From NCBI GenBank assembly GCA_911728455.2, contig OU452229.1, positions 1,431,001 through 1,495,000 on the forward strand: a stretch of 64,000 bases of DNA, given 5' to 3'. The translations under genes were made by a program, and so were the position numbers. The first letter of the stretch is position 1, and each line of letters begins with the position of its first letter. Under the pieces are notes generated by a model. The model worked only from the letters and a program-made list of their open reading frames with translations, ran no database searches and was not told the origin of the DNA. The DNA comes from Marthasterias glacialis (taxonomy: Eukaryota > Echinodermata > Asteroidea > Forcipulatida > Asteriidae). Of this stretch, positions 1-12,746 are shown piece after piece.

Positions 1-634
1 AGACACACCGCGGCCGCAGATTCCCTTTTTCCACAACGCAAATCCTGGCTTAGACAAACATAGGCTAGAGATGTCCATGGAAGATGACTTATATTTTTAG
101 TAAGGCTTTTTTGTTTTCTGTCTGTTTTAAGAGCTAGTCTCGGCACAGACTGAGCATGTTGGCTGCCGATGTTATCAACCACTTAAAAACAGAGGTTTTG
201 TCGGTGATTGTCGAGATTTGTGGGAGATATCCAATTACCGTAAGCTTGATTTATTCAACGGTTCACACCGAAGAGAGTGCCTCAAAAATAGGCCAAGAAA
301 CGACCCCAGTAGCCCTCATCCGTCCTTACATCCGATTGCCGCTTCGAGAAATAATTACTTGCTTAAATTGGCTATCGTCTATTTCCAATAACGATTACAC
401 AGTACATGCAGTGAAACAATAGCCCTCATGCATATGACGTAACTGTAGTGGGGCGTCCTCAAGTAGAAGTCAAAAGGGGCTGCTTTTCTGCCCTTCCTGC
501 GCGCTGCACGTTAACTTTGAGTTTTTATTGTTTTAACGGCGTTTTACGTTTAAGATGTGGTAGCGTGATGACGTCAGTGCAGACTAGACTGTGAAAGTCT
601 AGTGCATAAATGCGCCACCGTGAATGAAATTTAA

Positions 635-690
635 GTGGGAACCATTGATCCCCATTATAATAATAATGGCGATCAATGGTGGGAACCCAC
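635..690. repeat. Imperfect hairpin with CCATTGATC core
   Basis: The left arm starts GTGGGAACCATTGATC and the right arm is its reverse complement with one small indel, around a short ATT-rich loop. The same CCATTGATC...CCATTA arm sequence forms the inner hairpin at 12583-12637, so this is probably a remnant of a dispersed foldback element rather than a unique structure. Confidence 0.55.
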
Positions 691-1289
691 TGTTCCCCTA
701 AACATTCAGATACGCGCGAGACTTGGCGGACTTTTGCCGATAATCCACGAGAATAAGTCGATAATCGCACTACACCTCGCCCTCTTTCACAACACCAAAC
801 GAGTATATTTAAAGGTAGACCTCGACGTTGTTTATCTTGGATATGTACTCAATCCTCTCGTTTTTAATAAAACAACTTTAGGCCGTGACCGAATTAACGG
901 CTATGGGTGTGGCTAGTGGTCATACGGCCAGATCATTGAAAAGCATTCCTCAATGTTGTCACTGCAGCCAACGCCCATAAAGGCAGCCGATGTCGCTTGG
1001 TTCAGACGAGACCTTAAAACCAACGTGTGAAATGTATCCAGTTTGGTGGCCACGTTTTCGATACGAACTCAGAATAATGACGGTGTGTTGTGGCATATTA
1101 TTAGTGGACGCTTCATTATGTGCTGATTTCTACGGAGGCCATAAAGGGAATGGAAGGTACATGATTAGAACAAATGAATGTAAACAAATGTTTCTTGCAC
1201 AACTTTATTTTAATATGGGCGGAAACATGTTTTCACTTGAATCACGTTTTATCTCGTTTATAAGAAGTTAGCTTGCAGGTTGAAAGTTT

Positions 1290-1355
1290 TTGTTTGTTTG
1301 TTTGTTTATTTGTTTGTTTATTTGTTTGTTTCTTTGTTTGTTTCTTTGTTTATTT
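1290..1355. repeat. TTTG/TTTA/TTTC tetranucleotide microsatellite
   Basis: About sixteen tetranucleotide units, mainly TTTG with TTTA and TTTC variants. The tract stays open when translated but there is no sign that it is coding. Confidence 0.85.
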
Positions 1356-2956
1356 TTTCAACCACTACCCATCCTGTACTTTAAATCGTATTACTTGGTT
1401 TACTCTTTGTGGACCCCTCTTGAAGCCGTCGACCCCATAACTTGTGAAATATACCTCCAAGTTCCAAGATGCTGGTCGATGACTCTTTTTAATAACAAAG
1501 CCCAAAGCGAACAAGAAGGGGGGACATCTGCTCGCTGATTGCTTAAATTAAAAGCGAGTACGGTTTGAGAGGTACGGAAACGGCTCGTCGGGCACAATCA
1601 CGGTTGTTTTCGTAATAATTATGGAGAGGCTGTTGTGATTTAAAATTCTCATAAAAAAAACCGTTGGAATGTTGAAACTGAGGGCTCGATCAAAATGGAT
1701 CTGGGCGAATTGACACAGTGAGTAGCACGTCCTCGTTTTGCTTTTGTGTACGTAACAAACTGGGACAACACTTAAAAACAGTCCAAACAATGGGACAACA
1801 AAGTCCTCGATTTACCGGATCGGCAAACAGTCTCAATATGAACGAAGGACCTCGCAAGGAAATTCTAGTCGAGCAACAATGGTGGGACCCCACAAATCGG
1901 ATCTGTGAGGATTAGTGTGTGTGAAAACAGGGTCGTCCTCTTACCGGGGTCGACAAACATGCGTGTGTTTGACTATAGACAAAAAGTACTCTTTACAGCT
2001 GGTGTCCACATAACGTCCATGGTTTAAAGATGGTCATGGTGAAAACTTCCCGTGAAATATTTGAGTCTGAAATGCTATAGTTTTTAAGAAATGTGTACAA
2101 CAGTTAGTTTTATCTCGCGAGACCGAAACTCGATGTTCTAAAACAGTGAGAACATGATTTATCAGGTTATTTTTCACTAATTTATCGTGACTCCAATGAC
2201 TGATTGAGCTTAACATTAAGTGCGGATACTGGTATTTAACAATACCAATGTTGTCCACTTAGCAAGATACAAAAGAGCAACGACAGTACTTAAACTAAAT
2301 AACATGCAGCACTCTAATTCGAGTAATCAAATATTTGTTGTTGCAATGTACAAATATCATAATAACAGACACACCATGCATCCTGTTCAAAATAAATCCC
2401 ATGATGTAGACTCGGTAACCTGGCAAACACATTGCGAGTCAAAAGGGATCATTTTCCGTTCCTAAAACAGTTTTCTTTAGTAGCATTATTCACGAGTCTA
2501 TGAGTCAGTCATATCCTATTCCCTGATTAACTGCAAAGGTTATAGTTAGCGAGGAGTGCTCATTGTGCTGAAACCCTATTTATGACGTTTGCTGGGAAAA
2601 CCTTGCGATCCAATCTTAATGGCTTTTGAATTCAATGAAGGTACTGTATCCAGTTCATTTTATTTTTTAATGCAATTAAAATGTTGAGGATGGGTCTGGC
2701 TTTCACTTTCACTGTTTTATGATAATGATGTGAAAATCGCACAATTTTTATTTTCATATCAACCGTGATAGTAAGGGTGCACCCAGTCCCAATGCAATCT
2801 AAGCCAAATACTAAAAATTCAAAAATACTAAAAAACTAGCAAAATTTTTTCAGGGGCTAGCCCTACTCAAACTGTCCAAAATTTTGAGTCAATTTTTGAG
2901 GGCCTCCAAAATATCAGCGAGGCTCGGTGCATTTGAACCAGTCACGTTTTACTGGG

Positions 2957-3097
2957 CTACACCCATTATGCTTATGACGTCATCCTGTCGCCATCTTAGA
3001 GGTACAACGTGCACAGGATTGGTAAATGGGCAACCTCCTTTTGACCGCTACGTGAGGGCGCCCTACTCCAGTGACGTCATAAGCATAGTGTATAGGG
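2957..3097. mobile_element. Foldback (MITE-like) element with CRE-like termini
   Basis: About 140 bp with terminal inverted repeats of about 26 bp. The inner part of each arm reads ATGCTTATGACGTCA, giving a TGACGTCA octamer near each end. The left arm continues into a segment matching CCTCTAAGATGGCG, also present at 19875-19900 followed by GTGATGACGTCA, so this is a dispersed family. There is no room for a transposase; any mobility would be non-autonomous. The superfamily is unknown. Confidence 0.65.
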
Positions 3098-4014
3098 TAT
3101 AATGGAATCTCATAGTTCAAAGATAATATTACAGGGAACGGTTTCCTAAGTTGACGGTGTTTTCGGAAATCTTTTCGGAAACTTTCTCCACATTCACAGA
3201 TATAGTTCATTCCTAGTTCCATAAAGACCAGGTGGTTTTTCTGGTTTTAAAATACCATCAGAAAAAAAAGTAGGCTACTCTGTAGATGAATCGTGAGGCA
3301 TAGCTCTAAATCGTGTTGATTTATAACGGACAAATATAAAAATGTGATTGAGTACTCGTTTTTATGTTCATCGACTGTTGCTCGTGTCATTGTTCATTGT
3401 ATATACACACAGCTGTATGCATACAGGGCTGTCTCGCCCTGCATAAATGTTGACAGCTTACAAATCGTTGTTTGAAAAAATATTACTTCTGGGATAATTT
3501 GATGTAACAGTATATTTGCGATTTAACAGTGCTGGCTCCACCTTGTCAATCCAATAGATAATGCTGTCACAATGCTGTCTAGTTCCTTGTATGCAATATT
3601 AATAAAGTCAACGAATCTCGAATATAGGGGTAAGACTATTTTGCCTTAGTTTTAGCCTTGGTCTTGCTACATTAAATTGAATAGGAGAAAAGGGTAAATG
3701 TACCATGATAAACGCCTATTCGAGGTAAAATGGGAGGACTTTTGCTCAGGCAGTTGAGCAATGGGTATTTTTGTTCTATCAATAGAAAACGGCTTACTCG
3801 AGCACCGAGTTCAATAATGCGCAAGTCTCGCTCATTTTAACGTACAGGGACCCGGCGTGCGATGAAGCAGTACACGTGGGGAACCAAACAACACAAAATG
3901 ATCGAGTGCTCGCGGGATTTGCACAGTCTTGTGCAAGTATAATTGAAGGAAGTGATGTTTGAAGCTTTGGATGGTATTGATAATAAGAAGTAACTATTAA
4001 GAGTAAACTTGCGG
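3098..4014. other. Intergenic, no gene seen
   Basis: AT-rich sequence with scattered short frames. No splice-framed exon, RNA gene or strong repeat was recognised. Confidence 0.5.
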
Positions 4015-4232
4015 GCACAACCATGTGTAAATCTCTTTTAGGAGTGTTGGCTCTGAAAAGAGCGGTAATGTCTTGACGTCTCGACAGTATACTCTGCTCG
4101 CCTTCAGGAGAATCAGTAATAGCAGCATCTCCTGAAGACGAGCAGAGTATGCTGTTCGAAACGTCGAGACCACAACGGCTATTTATTTCAGAGCCAACAC
4201 TCCTCCCAAAAGAGTTGTATACATGGTTGTAC
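4015..4232. mobile_element. Long foldback element, arms about 100 bp
   Basis: Nearly the whole segment is one inverted repeat. The left arm starts GCACAACCATGTGTAAATC, passes through GGAGTGTTGGCTCTGAAA and ACTCTGCTCGCCTTCAGGAGA, and the right arm mirrors all three blocks, leaving a loop of about 20 bp. Fragments sharing TTCTTTTCAGAGCC or close variants occur at about 7097 and 60128, which points to a dispersed family. It is non-coding. Confidence 0.75.
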
Positions 4233-6511
4233 CTGAAAATTTAGTAAAAGTGACTTCATGCGGTGTGTTGTCTTTGTTTGTAATCGGTATGTCAAGTTAA
4301 AATCATTGAGTAAATATGAACATAGCGCGTTTACTTTCCGTATCGGTGTCCTTGCCAATGGAAGTTGATTACAGTTGTTTGGTATTGAGCTAGCTATCCC
4401 TTGAGATTTCATTAGATGGAGGTAAAGGTTTGACCCCGAAATACCACCCTAGTTACCAGCATCTCCTTGCGCAATCTAGGCCATGATTTCCGCTCTAGAC
4501 CGACCTATTGGAGGTTTTTGTGTTACAAATGTATCATTTTACCAATTACTGCAACTCTCTCTGCTGTAGGATTCAGTCTGAATGAGTTCTCTCCATTTTT
4601 ATATAGGTTAGTCCAGAGTATCAGTTCTGGCCCTACGAATTTGTAAGGATTGGAATGTAAATGAATTAATACAAAGGTCGATACAAATGCTGTCTACTTG
4701 TATTAAATGAATGTGATAAAGTACTTATTTAATCTTTGCATAGTATGTGAAGGCACTGGGACGACTCGCAGTCACTTCGTATAAGTCTCAAATTGAATTT
4801 TCCTTGCAGCACAATAACTCTGTTAAAATCCATTCGACACGAGGCCATTAAATTATATTCGCATTGCCCTAGTTTGCTTCACGCTTTATTACCTTTGCAA
4901 GGCCGGGGAGTGTGCCCCTGGACAACTTCGGTAATGTACGCAAACCGATGTGTTCTAGATACAGTCAAGTGCCGTTTTCTTCCACTCCTCCACAAACCGC
5001 ATGGGGTCTTGGGAGCGGTTGTACCTTATCCGTGGCACACAGCACTTAAGTCAATACGATCAGATGAAATTGAATTTGTCCAGGTCGATATAGGTTATGT
5101 CAATCTAACATTTTTAAGGAAACTTTGAAGTATTAATTCCCTACGGTGTGCTTGCCCTCTGCAACAGAACTCCTACAATAGTAACTTATTATCGCCAGTG
5201 CATTTCGTGTGCCTAATAACAAGGCAAGTTGGAAGTGGTTGCCGCGGTAACGGGAAAAAGTAGGTCCTGCCTTGCGTTTTCATATAGGAACCTATATGAG
5301 TCGACGGCTTTTTTACCAAGCGTCACCTAATATTCTTCGTAAGGAAATAGGCTTCAGGGTGTAGTGCGGTTCAAGTAGATTTACAGGAGGCGACGAGTTC
5401 TTGTCGAGGATTTTGATAACACGCCCCAATATCAGCCCATTTGTTACCTGAGGTCCAATGTACCACTTACATCAAGCAAGTTCCGGCGAAGGTAGGGAGT
5501 TATCAACAAGTGTTGTTTCTCACAGCAACAACAATTGACACGAAGGACGTGATGGGCATCTCTCGAGGACAATTTGTCGTTTTGTTTCAATGCGGGGGTC
5601 ACTTCAAATAAGCTCGGCTGACGAAGCGATTGTTCTGTTCATATTGCATTTTAAGAGTGTCAAAAACATATCCGATGGCGGTTGTCACGGAAATAATAGA
5701 GAGTTTGTGGTGATAGAAAACGACAACATACCTGGAAGGCATGTGCGAAGCCTCCACATTTCCCCCTTGGTTATCTTTTATTTCCTGTTCTGATTTTCAA
5801 AACGGTGACGTATACAGGACAAAAAAAGGGAAATCGACGACACTGTTTCAGTGAAACGTCGAAAGGAAATGACAATCGCCTAGACAGTAAGTAGGTCAAA
5901 CGGTAGTTTATCAACGTTCTTTCTTAACCGAGTCTCTTGTTTCTATACTTTCTCAGGTTTTGTTTTTAATGTACTTTCAAGAGCGTATAGTTCGAAGTTA
6001 ATTAGTGGCAGAAGTGGGATCGAATTCCTTGATATCGAAATGCAACCGCGTGCGGGGTCCGTGTCGGTTTGACAGGGAGATCAATGAGTCACCATGGGAA
6101 CAAATCATTACACTTCCAGCATCTATAAAAGCTTGGCTTTTGCCGGTGGGTAAAAGGTGATTGCCTTACATTGTAACACGATTACAAAGATGGAATCTTT
6201 GGCCTAGAACACCGTAAGCGGATCCCCCAGCTATTCGATTTAGAGATTAAATATAATATTCTAAAACCTTTAAAATATTGATAACGCTGAAAGTAAATGT
6301 AGCTCCCTGCTGAAAACACTGTTACACGGTCGTGCCTGATAGTCGAAAATACCGCATAACCATTTTTTTTTATAAAAGGTTTGTAAAGTTTCGAACTAGT
6401 CTGTCTGTTTAACAACAAGCATGAGCCGGTACACGGGTGACTTCACTGTTGAATGAAGTTAGCTTGATGCTCCATGTTGCTGAGTAAAGGATTTGAAACT
6501 TCGCTTTTGTG
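4233..6511. other. Intergenic, no gene recognised
   Basis: The longest open frame, at 4793-5128 (111 codons, plus strand), has no recognisable domain. I find nothing else I can support here. Confidence 0.5.
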
Positions 6512-7796
6512 CACTCTAAAAAAGAAGTGTAAATATTTGCTGTGTAAAACAGCTGGGTAAAAATATTGTGTAACATTCGCTCAATATTGAGCAAAACCAC
6601 AATTTTTGTATTACCCCTCACTTGTGTAAAACTATTACACAATGAAAAAGGTCAAACGGTACTCAAAAGTGGGTAAGAATCAGTTAGCACAACAAAGAGG
6701 TTCGAATCAAGACTGTTTACCCAAGAAATGGGTAAAACAACAGTTGTTTTACCATCAAGCAGTGTAACATTTGCACAACAAGTGGTAAGAAGTAACAAAC
6801 GATGAGGTAAATTGGCCCACGTGGAAACATTTTTCCCATAATGCAATGTGTGGCATGTACTCGTACATTTATTAGCAATTCGCCGGCAAATCATAGTACA
6901 ATATGGACGGGGCTGGACGTAAGTCTGATGCTGTGCGTTCGTATGAACATAGTTGCAAGAGAGAATTTGGCTTCATGTTAGCATTCTGCTTGAGGAACAA
7001 CTGTCTGGTGAAGAGGGAAATGTATCATCAAGGAAAGCTGCATTAACTTTTCAACATGAAGGTTTCGTCACTGAAAGGTCTGGCAAAACCAACCGGCTCT
7101 TTTCAGAGCCAGCACTTCTCACAAGAAGAGATTCTTACATTGTCTGTTCGCAAGAGTTTTGTTATTAGTCATTTTGTTCAATTCGACACCATATTCGTTC
7201 ATCTTAGGATCAAGTGTATCTGGTCACCCCCCCCCCCCGGAATTGTAAACGCATATAATATAATTTCAAGCAAGGTGATTATTGCGTTTTCACTACTTAT
7301 CGTTAATCATAGATTAATCAGAGATTGTACAAGACCAGTTCACTACGATAAACAGTGCATCAATGAAATAAAAAGCAATGTTAGGACGGTTAACGTTATA
7401 GTGTTTCTTTTGCTGAACTCCCCTCCCCTTTAGTTTTCTCAGTCGAGGCAAATGTTGGTGCAATCATGTGTTCTATTAAAAAAAAACACGTTTTAATTTT
7501 TACTCCACTCTTGGGGCTAAAGTACTCAACTACTAAGTAAATACAGGATACAACGCTGTTGGGTAACGTTGGAGGGTCAAAAGATTGGGTAGTTATTTGT
7601 TGGGTACAGTTTGACACAACATAGTTGGGTCAACATTTTGACGCATTGTTGGGAAAATGTTTTACACAGGAATTGAGTAAATTTTGACGCAACCCCTGTT
7701 GCGTAGCGTTTTACCCCGCTAACGACCATGTTCCCTTCTTACCACCAGAAAGAGTAAAAATTCAAGCAACATTGGGTATTTTTTTTCTTAGAGTGT
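6512..7796. mobile_element. Possible foldback element with CACTCTAA ends
   Basis: The left end reads CACTCTAAAAAAGAAGTG and the right end reads TTCTTAGAGTGT, its approximate reverse complement. Flanking inner sequence on both sides is rich in GGGTAAAA/TTTTACCC-type short repeats. The same CACTCTAA start occurs at 27538. At 1.3 kb it may be two elements or one with an insertion; a fragment at about 7090-7140 resembles part of the 4015-4232 family. No transposase frame is seen. Confidence 0.4.
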
Positions 7797-8473
7797 GGGA
7801 AATTAAGGTTTGACATACAATACAATATATCTGTAACTCTGGCTGTGGTGATTCTGAAAGTCAGTGTGGGAATACAACTTGTTAAGAGAGGGGAACAGAG
7901 GGGAAGATAGAGAAAGACAGACACATGTACATGCAAGTACAGTTAGTTCATATTATCCACATATCATTTGCTTTCCATGTTTGTTTTTTTCGCTGTGTAT
8001 AATAAGAAGGCATGCGCTAGCTACATTCCATTTTCTCAGGGACCGGTTGCTATGCTGTTCTTGTCATCAGAGTTAAGCAGTGGCCTTGTAATGTTAGTTA
8101 GCGGTTGTGGACGTTGCGTCTAGAAATGACCCCAAGACTATTAAAGTCGGCTGCATTTTGTTTATGTACTTAGTTTGTCAACATCGTCAGGGATGCATCG
8201 TCATCGCTAAAAGCGTTTGGTAATTCAAGACCTGTGGATGGAGTTGTGTTACCGGTAAATGTTTTCGGAACGGCGGTGGGTGTCGGATTCATTACCTGAC
8301 TACAAAATCGGGGAATTATCAAGTTAAACTATAATTGGTTGTTGTGGTGAGCATGTTTGTAAATACTATGGAGAGGTTTTTCTCTCCGAATAAAAGGTTA
8401 TACTTTGTGAACTAGTTTTTTCCAGACACCAATTATGTATATCTTTCTCATATTTGAACAATTTAATCATCTA
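7797..8473. other. Intergenic, nothing recognised
   Basis: No gene or clear repeat before the minisatellite begins. Confidence 0.5.
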
Positions 8474-10916
8474 AGTGTCTAGCACTGAGAAAGGTCTAAT
8501 CCACAAAGTGTCTTGTACTGATGTAGGTCTAATCCACAAAGTGTCTTGTACTGATGTAGGTCTGATCCTCAAAGTGTCTTGTACTGATGTAGGTCTGATC
8601 CTCAAAGTGTTTTGTACTGATGTAGGTCTGATTCTCAAAGTGTCTTGTACTGATGTAGGTCTGACCCTCAAAGTGTCTTGTACTGATGTAGGTCTGATCC
8701 TCAAAGTGTCTTGTACTGATGTAGGTCTGATCCTCAAAGTGTCTTGTACTGATGTAGGTCTGATCCTCAAAGTGTCTTGTACTGATGTAGGTCTAATCCA
8801 CAAAGTGTCTTGTACTGATGTAGGTCTTATCCACAAAGTGTCTTGTACTGATGTAGGTCTGATCCTCAAAGTGTCTTGTACTGATGTAGGTCTGATCCTC
8901 AAAGTGTCTTGTACTGATGTAGGTCTGATCCTCAAAGTGTCTTGTACTGATGTAGGTCTGATCCTCAAAGTGTCTTGTAGTGATGTAGGTCTGATCCTCA
9001 AAGTGTTTTGTACTGATGTAGGTCTGATCCTCAAAGTGTCTTGTACTGATGTAGGTCTGATCCTCAAAGTGTCTTGTACTGATGTAGGTCTGATCCTCAA
9101 AGTGTCTTGTACTGATGTAGGTCTGATCCTCAAAGTGTTTTGTACTGATGTAGGTCTGATTCTCAAAGTGTCTTGTACTGATGTAGGTTTGATCCTCAAA
9201 GTGTCTTGTACTGATGTAGGTCTGATCCTCAAAGTGTCTTGTACTGATGTAGGTCTGATCCTCAAAGTGTTTTGTACTGATGTAGGTCTGATTCTCAAAG
9301 TGTCTTGTACTGATGTAGGTTTGATCCTCAAAGTGTCTTGTACTGATGTAGGTCTGATCCTCAAAGTGTCTTGTACTGATGTAGGTCTGATCCACAAAGT
9401 GTATTGTACTGATGTAGGTCTAATCCACAAAGTGTCTTGTACTGATGTAGGTTTGATTCTCAAAGTGTTTTGTACTGATGTAGGTCTGATCCTCAAAGTG
9501 TCTTGTACTGATGTAGGTCTGATCCTCAAAGTGTCTTGTAGTGATGTAGGTCTGATCCTCAAAGTGTCTTGTACTGATGTAGGTCTGATCCTCAAAGTGT
9601 CTTGTAGTGATGTAGGTCTGATCCTCAAAGTGTCTTGTACTGATGTAGGTCCGATCCTCAAAGTGTCTTGTACTGATGTAGGTCAAATCCTCAAAGTGTC
9701 TTGTACTGATGTAGGTCTGATCCTCAAAGTGTCTTGTACTGATGTAGGTCTGATCCACAAAGTGTTTTGTACTGATGTAGGTCTAATCCTCAAAGTGTCT
9801 TGTACTGATGTAGGTTTGATTCTCAAAGTGTTTTGTACTGATGTAGGTCTGATCCTCAAAGTGTCTTGTACTGATGTAGGTCTGATCCTCAAAGTGTCTT
9901 GTAGTGATGTAGGTCTGATCCTCAAAGTGTCTTGTACTGATGTAGGTCTGATCCTCAAAGTGTCTTGTCGTGATGTAGGTCTGATCCTCAAAGTGTCTTG
10001 TACTGATGTAGGTCCGATCCTCAAAGTGTCTTGTACTGATGTAGGTCAAATCCTCAAAGTGTCTTGTACTGATGTAGGTCTGATCCTCAAAGTGTCTTGT
10101 ACTGATGTAGGTCTGATCCTCAAAGTGTCTTGTACTGATGTAGGTCTGATCCTCAAAGTGTCTTGTAGTGATGTAGGTCTGATCCTCAAAGTGTTTTGTA
10201 CTGATGTAGGTCTGATCCTCAAAGTGTCTTGTACTGATGTAGGTCTGATCCTCAAAGTGTCTTGTACTGATGTAGGTCTGATCCACAAAGTGTCTTGTAC
10301 TGATGTAGGTCTAATCCACAAAGTGTCTTGTACTGATGTAGGTTTGATTCTCAAAGTGTCTTGTACTGATGTAGGTCTGATCCTCAAAGTGTCTTGTACT
10401 GATGTAGGTCTGATCCTCAAAGTGTCTTGTAGTGATGTAGGTCTGATCCTCAAAGTGTCTTGTACTGATGTAGGTCTGATCCTCAAAGTGTCTTGTAGTG
10501 ATGTAGGTCTGATCCTCAAAGTGTCTTGTACTGATGTAGGTCCGATCCTCAAAGTGTCTTGTACTGATGTAGGTCTAATCCTCAAAGTGTCTTGTACTGA
10601 TGTAGGTCTGATCCTCAAAGTGTCTTGTACTGATGTAGGTCTGATCCTCAAAGTGTCTTGTACTGATGTAGGTCTGATCCTCAAAGTGTCTTGTACTGAT
10701 GTAGGTCTGATCCTCAAAGTGTCTTGTACTGATGTAGGTCTAATCCTCAAAGTGTCTTGTACTGATGTAGGTCTGATTCTCAAAGTGTCTTGTACTGATG
10801 TAGGTCTGATCCTCAAAGTGTCTTGTACTGATGTAGGTCAGATTCTCAAAGTGTCTTGTACTGATGTAGGTCTGATCCTCAAAGTGTCTTGTACTGATGT
10901 AGGTCTGCTCCTCAGA
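8474..10916. repeat. 33-bp minisatellite, about 74 copies, with higher-order structure
   Basis: The unit is 33 bp, with core TCTTGTACTGATGTAGGTCT followed by GATCCTCAAAGTG. Copies differ mostly by single substitutions. Because 33 is divisible by three, the array stays open through all or much of its length in one plus frame (11-residue unit KVSCTDVGLIL) and two minus frames (RIRPTSVQDTL and FEDQTYISTRH). Variant units recur at fixed distances: GTCCGATCC at about 9649 and 10012, and GTCAAATCC at about 9682 and 10045, both 363 bp or 11 units apart. A smaller block recurs at 132 bp (four units) near 9137 and 9269. This indicates expansion by block duplication. I do not regard it as a gene. Confidence 0.95.
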
Positions 10917-12535
10917 GTTATTACCTTTTAATTTATCCCCAAATTTATCAAATCGATACCGCTTGGTGGCGCGCTTTTTGTGACGTAGACCGACGGCATG
11001 TTCCTGTCTACGTCAAGAATTTGTCAACTTTAAGGGCGTGGGTTAAGTTTTATTTTAATGTTTTCATTTTTTATTTATTATTTTATTTTTTGTGCGAAAA
11101 AAAACTCCAAATTTTTTTGAACAAACTTGCATTTAGGCTTGTTATAGTTTAAACAGTAACAATTCCAATTTGTAGGACTCTTAAGTTCACAACCTGCCTT
11201 AAGCGTATTTTTGGCAAAGAATCGCGGTGTTATAAGTCAGATGAAATGTTGTGTCCAAAGAATTCATCATAAACGGTGAAACAAAGGAAATGGATTAATT
11301 TTAGAGCTGGAAGTTGCATCTCAAAAAAAAGGGAGTGTGCTGCTATGTGGGCGTGCGTCTTACCCATCGGGTATAGAAATGAACGAGCTCAAAAGAGAAG
11401 CGTTTAATAATGCGGTTTAACTTCAATGTTGTCGTCATCGTCTGTTGTGAACTCGTTCTACTAGGTAAACATGGTGCGTCTGATCTGTTGTCTCCAGCCA
11501 GAACTTTATTGTGTCGATATGAAACTATCTATGAACAACATTTTTCTTAGAATAAATAATTTCTATTTGAAAACAAGGCGGGCGTACAACAGATCTGTTA
11601 ACATAAACATGCCAGCTCCCTGTACAGTTTTGAACAGCCTATTTGATCAAATAGTGGAATGAAGGAATTCCCTGTCTGTGTCTGAAGACCGCCCGCCCAG
11701 ATCTTTATGAATTTATTTGCCTTCGGAACCTAAATCAAGACGTTGCCACTGATTTTTTTTTGTTCACAACGACCCTAGTGTATATCACACACTGCGCGTC
11801 CGTGCCTCATGATCAACGAAGACCACGCTAATCTGATGAAGAACTCGTCTATAAATAACAGAGTACGGTGAAAAGAGAGACATCTTTTAGATATGCCTAG
11901 GAATCTAAGTTGTCATTTCAGTGGAAAGCACGGCGTCGAACGTTTTGATTCTGCTTCTGTTTTGAGTGTGATTTATGTTTTGTTATTCGGGTTGATTCTT
12001 TTTACCCGTTGCAGTGCAAGGCTGGAATTACACGAATCAATGAAACACATTGTGACTTGCGGAAGTGGATGAAATACCGACTAAAGTTGGTGGCATCAAC
12101 ATCTCGAACACGATCATTTGCCTGAATTCTTCAACAATGTTGAAAAGCATCCATTAAATTTATTTAGGATATGTAAACAATGATATGTGCAAGTTTTGGG
12201 CGTATTTGGTGACGAGTTTTGTCCTAAGTCTATGTCTTTGAAGGTGGAAAGGTTTTCATTTTTCTTCCAATGAATCGTTCAATAAATCATCAAGGAAGGG
12301 CAACTTCATGGTTAAAAACTTGTAGGACTTTGAACCCAAGTCAATTGTAAAAAGTCCAAAATGAGCATTTGTTGGGCTCTTGCATCATCTTACTTGCCTG
12401 CTAAATCCATTTTTATTCAGGATTTCAGTTAATCGAACGGATTATGCGCTGCGTGAATTATGCGTTACGCTACTTATTTTATCTTTTAAACATCTTCAGC
12501 TCATAATTAGCCCTTCCCACGAAAAATGCTAATAA
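10917..12535. other. Intergenic, no gene recognised
   Basis: AT-rich sequence with A-tracts near 11090-11110. Small frames only (for example 11471-11662), with no domain or splice context. Confidence 0.5.
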
Positions 12536-12746
12536 CATTCACACATGCGTACAGAGACTATTGGTGGGCAAACATAGAGTTTTGCACATTGATCTCCATT
12601 AATACTGTATTAATGGAGATAATCAATGGTTGTGCACTAGGCAGACGCACAAACGCGTGTGCGTCACGCCACCATCAACCCGATACAAAAGGGCACAATA
12701 TTCCCTCATTTTGCCCACCAGTTTTGTTAGTGCGCACGCGTGACAT
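12536..12746. mobile_element. Nested foldback element
   Basis: The outer arms (about 12536-12572 and 12710-12746) share TGGTGGGCAAA and a CACGCGT/ATGCGTAC-like segment in inverted orientation. An inner hairpin at 12583-12637 has arms GCACATTGATCTCCATTAAT and its near reverse complement. The inner arm matches the hairpin at 635-690. It is non-coding; the superfamily is unknown. Confidence 0.55.

Larger units (their letters stand above)
1..2956. other. Intergenic stretch with hairpins and repeat fragments
   Basis: I see no convincing coding exon here; open frames are short and unrecognised. The stretch holds a hairpin at 635-690, a decayed foldback at about 880-1000 that shares GGCCGTG and GGCTATGG motifs with elements at 51.1 and 63.8 kb, a TTTG/TTTA/TTTC microsatellite at about 1290-1355, and a decayed piece (about 2007-2095) of the element found whole at 51.5 kb. 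A TGACGTCA octamer at about 569 sits in a context similar to the repeats at 2.96 and 19.9 kb. Confidence 0.6.

Noticed and set aside
4793-5128. 111-codon plus-strand frame
   Set aside because: No domain, no composition shift, no neighbouring exon; length is within chance expectation for 64 kb.
8475-10931. 818-codon open frame of 11-residue repeats
   Set aside because: Explained by a 33-bp tandem repeat whose period is divisible by three; other frames are equally open and there is no start, splice or domain evidence.
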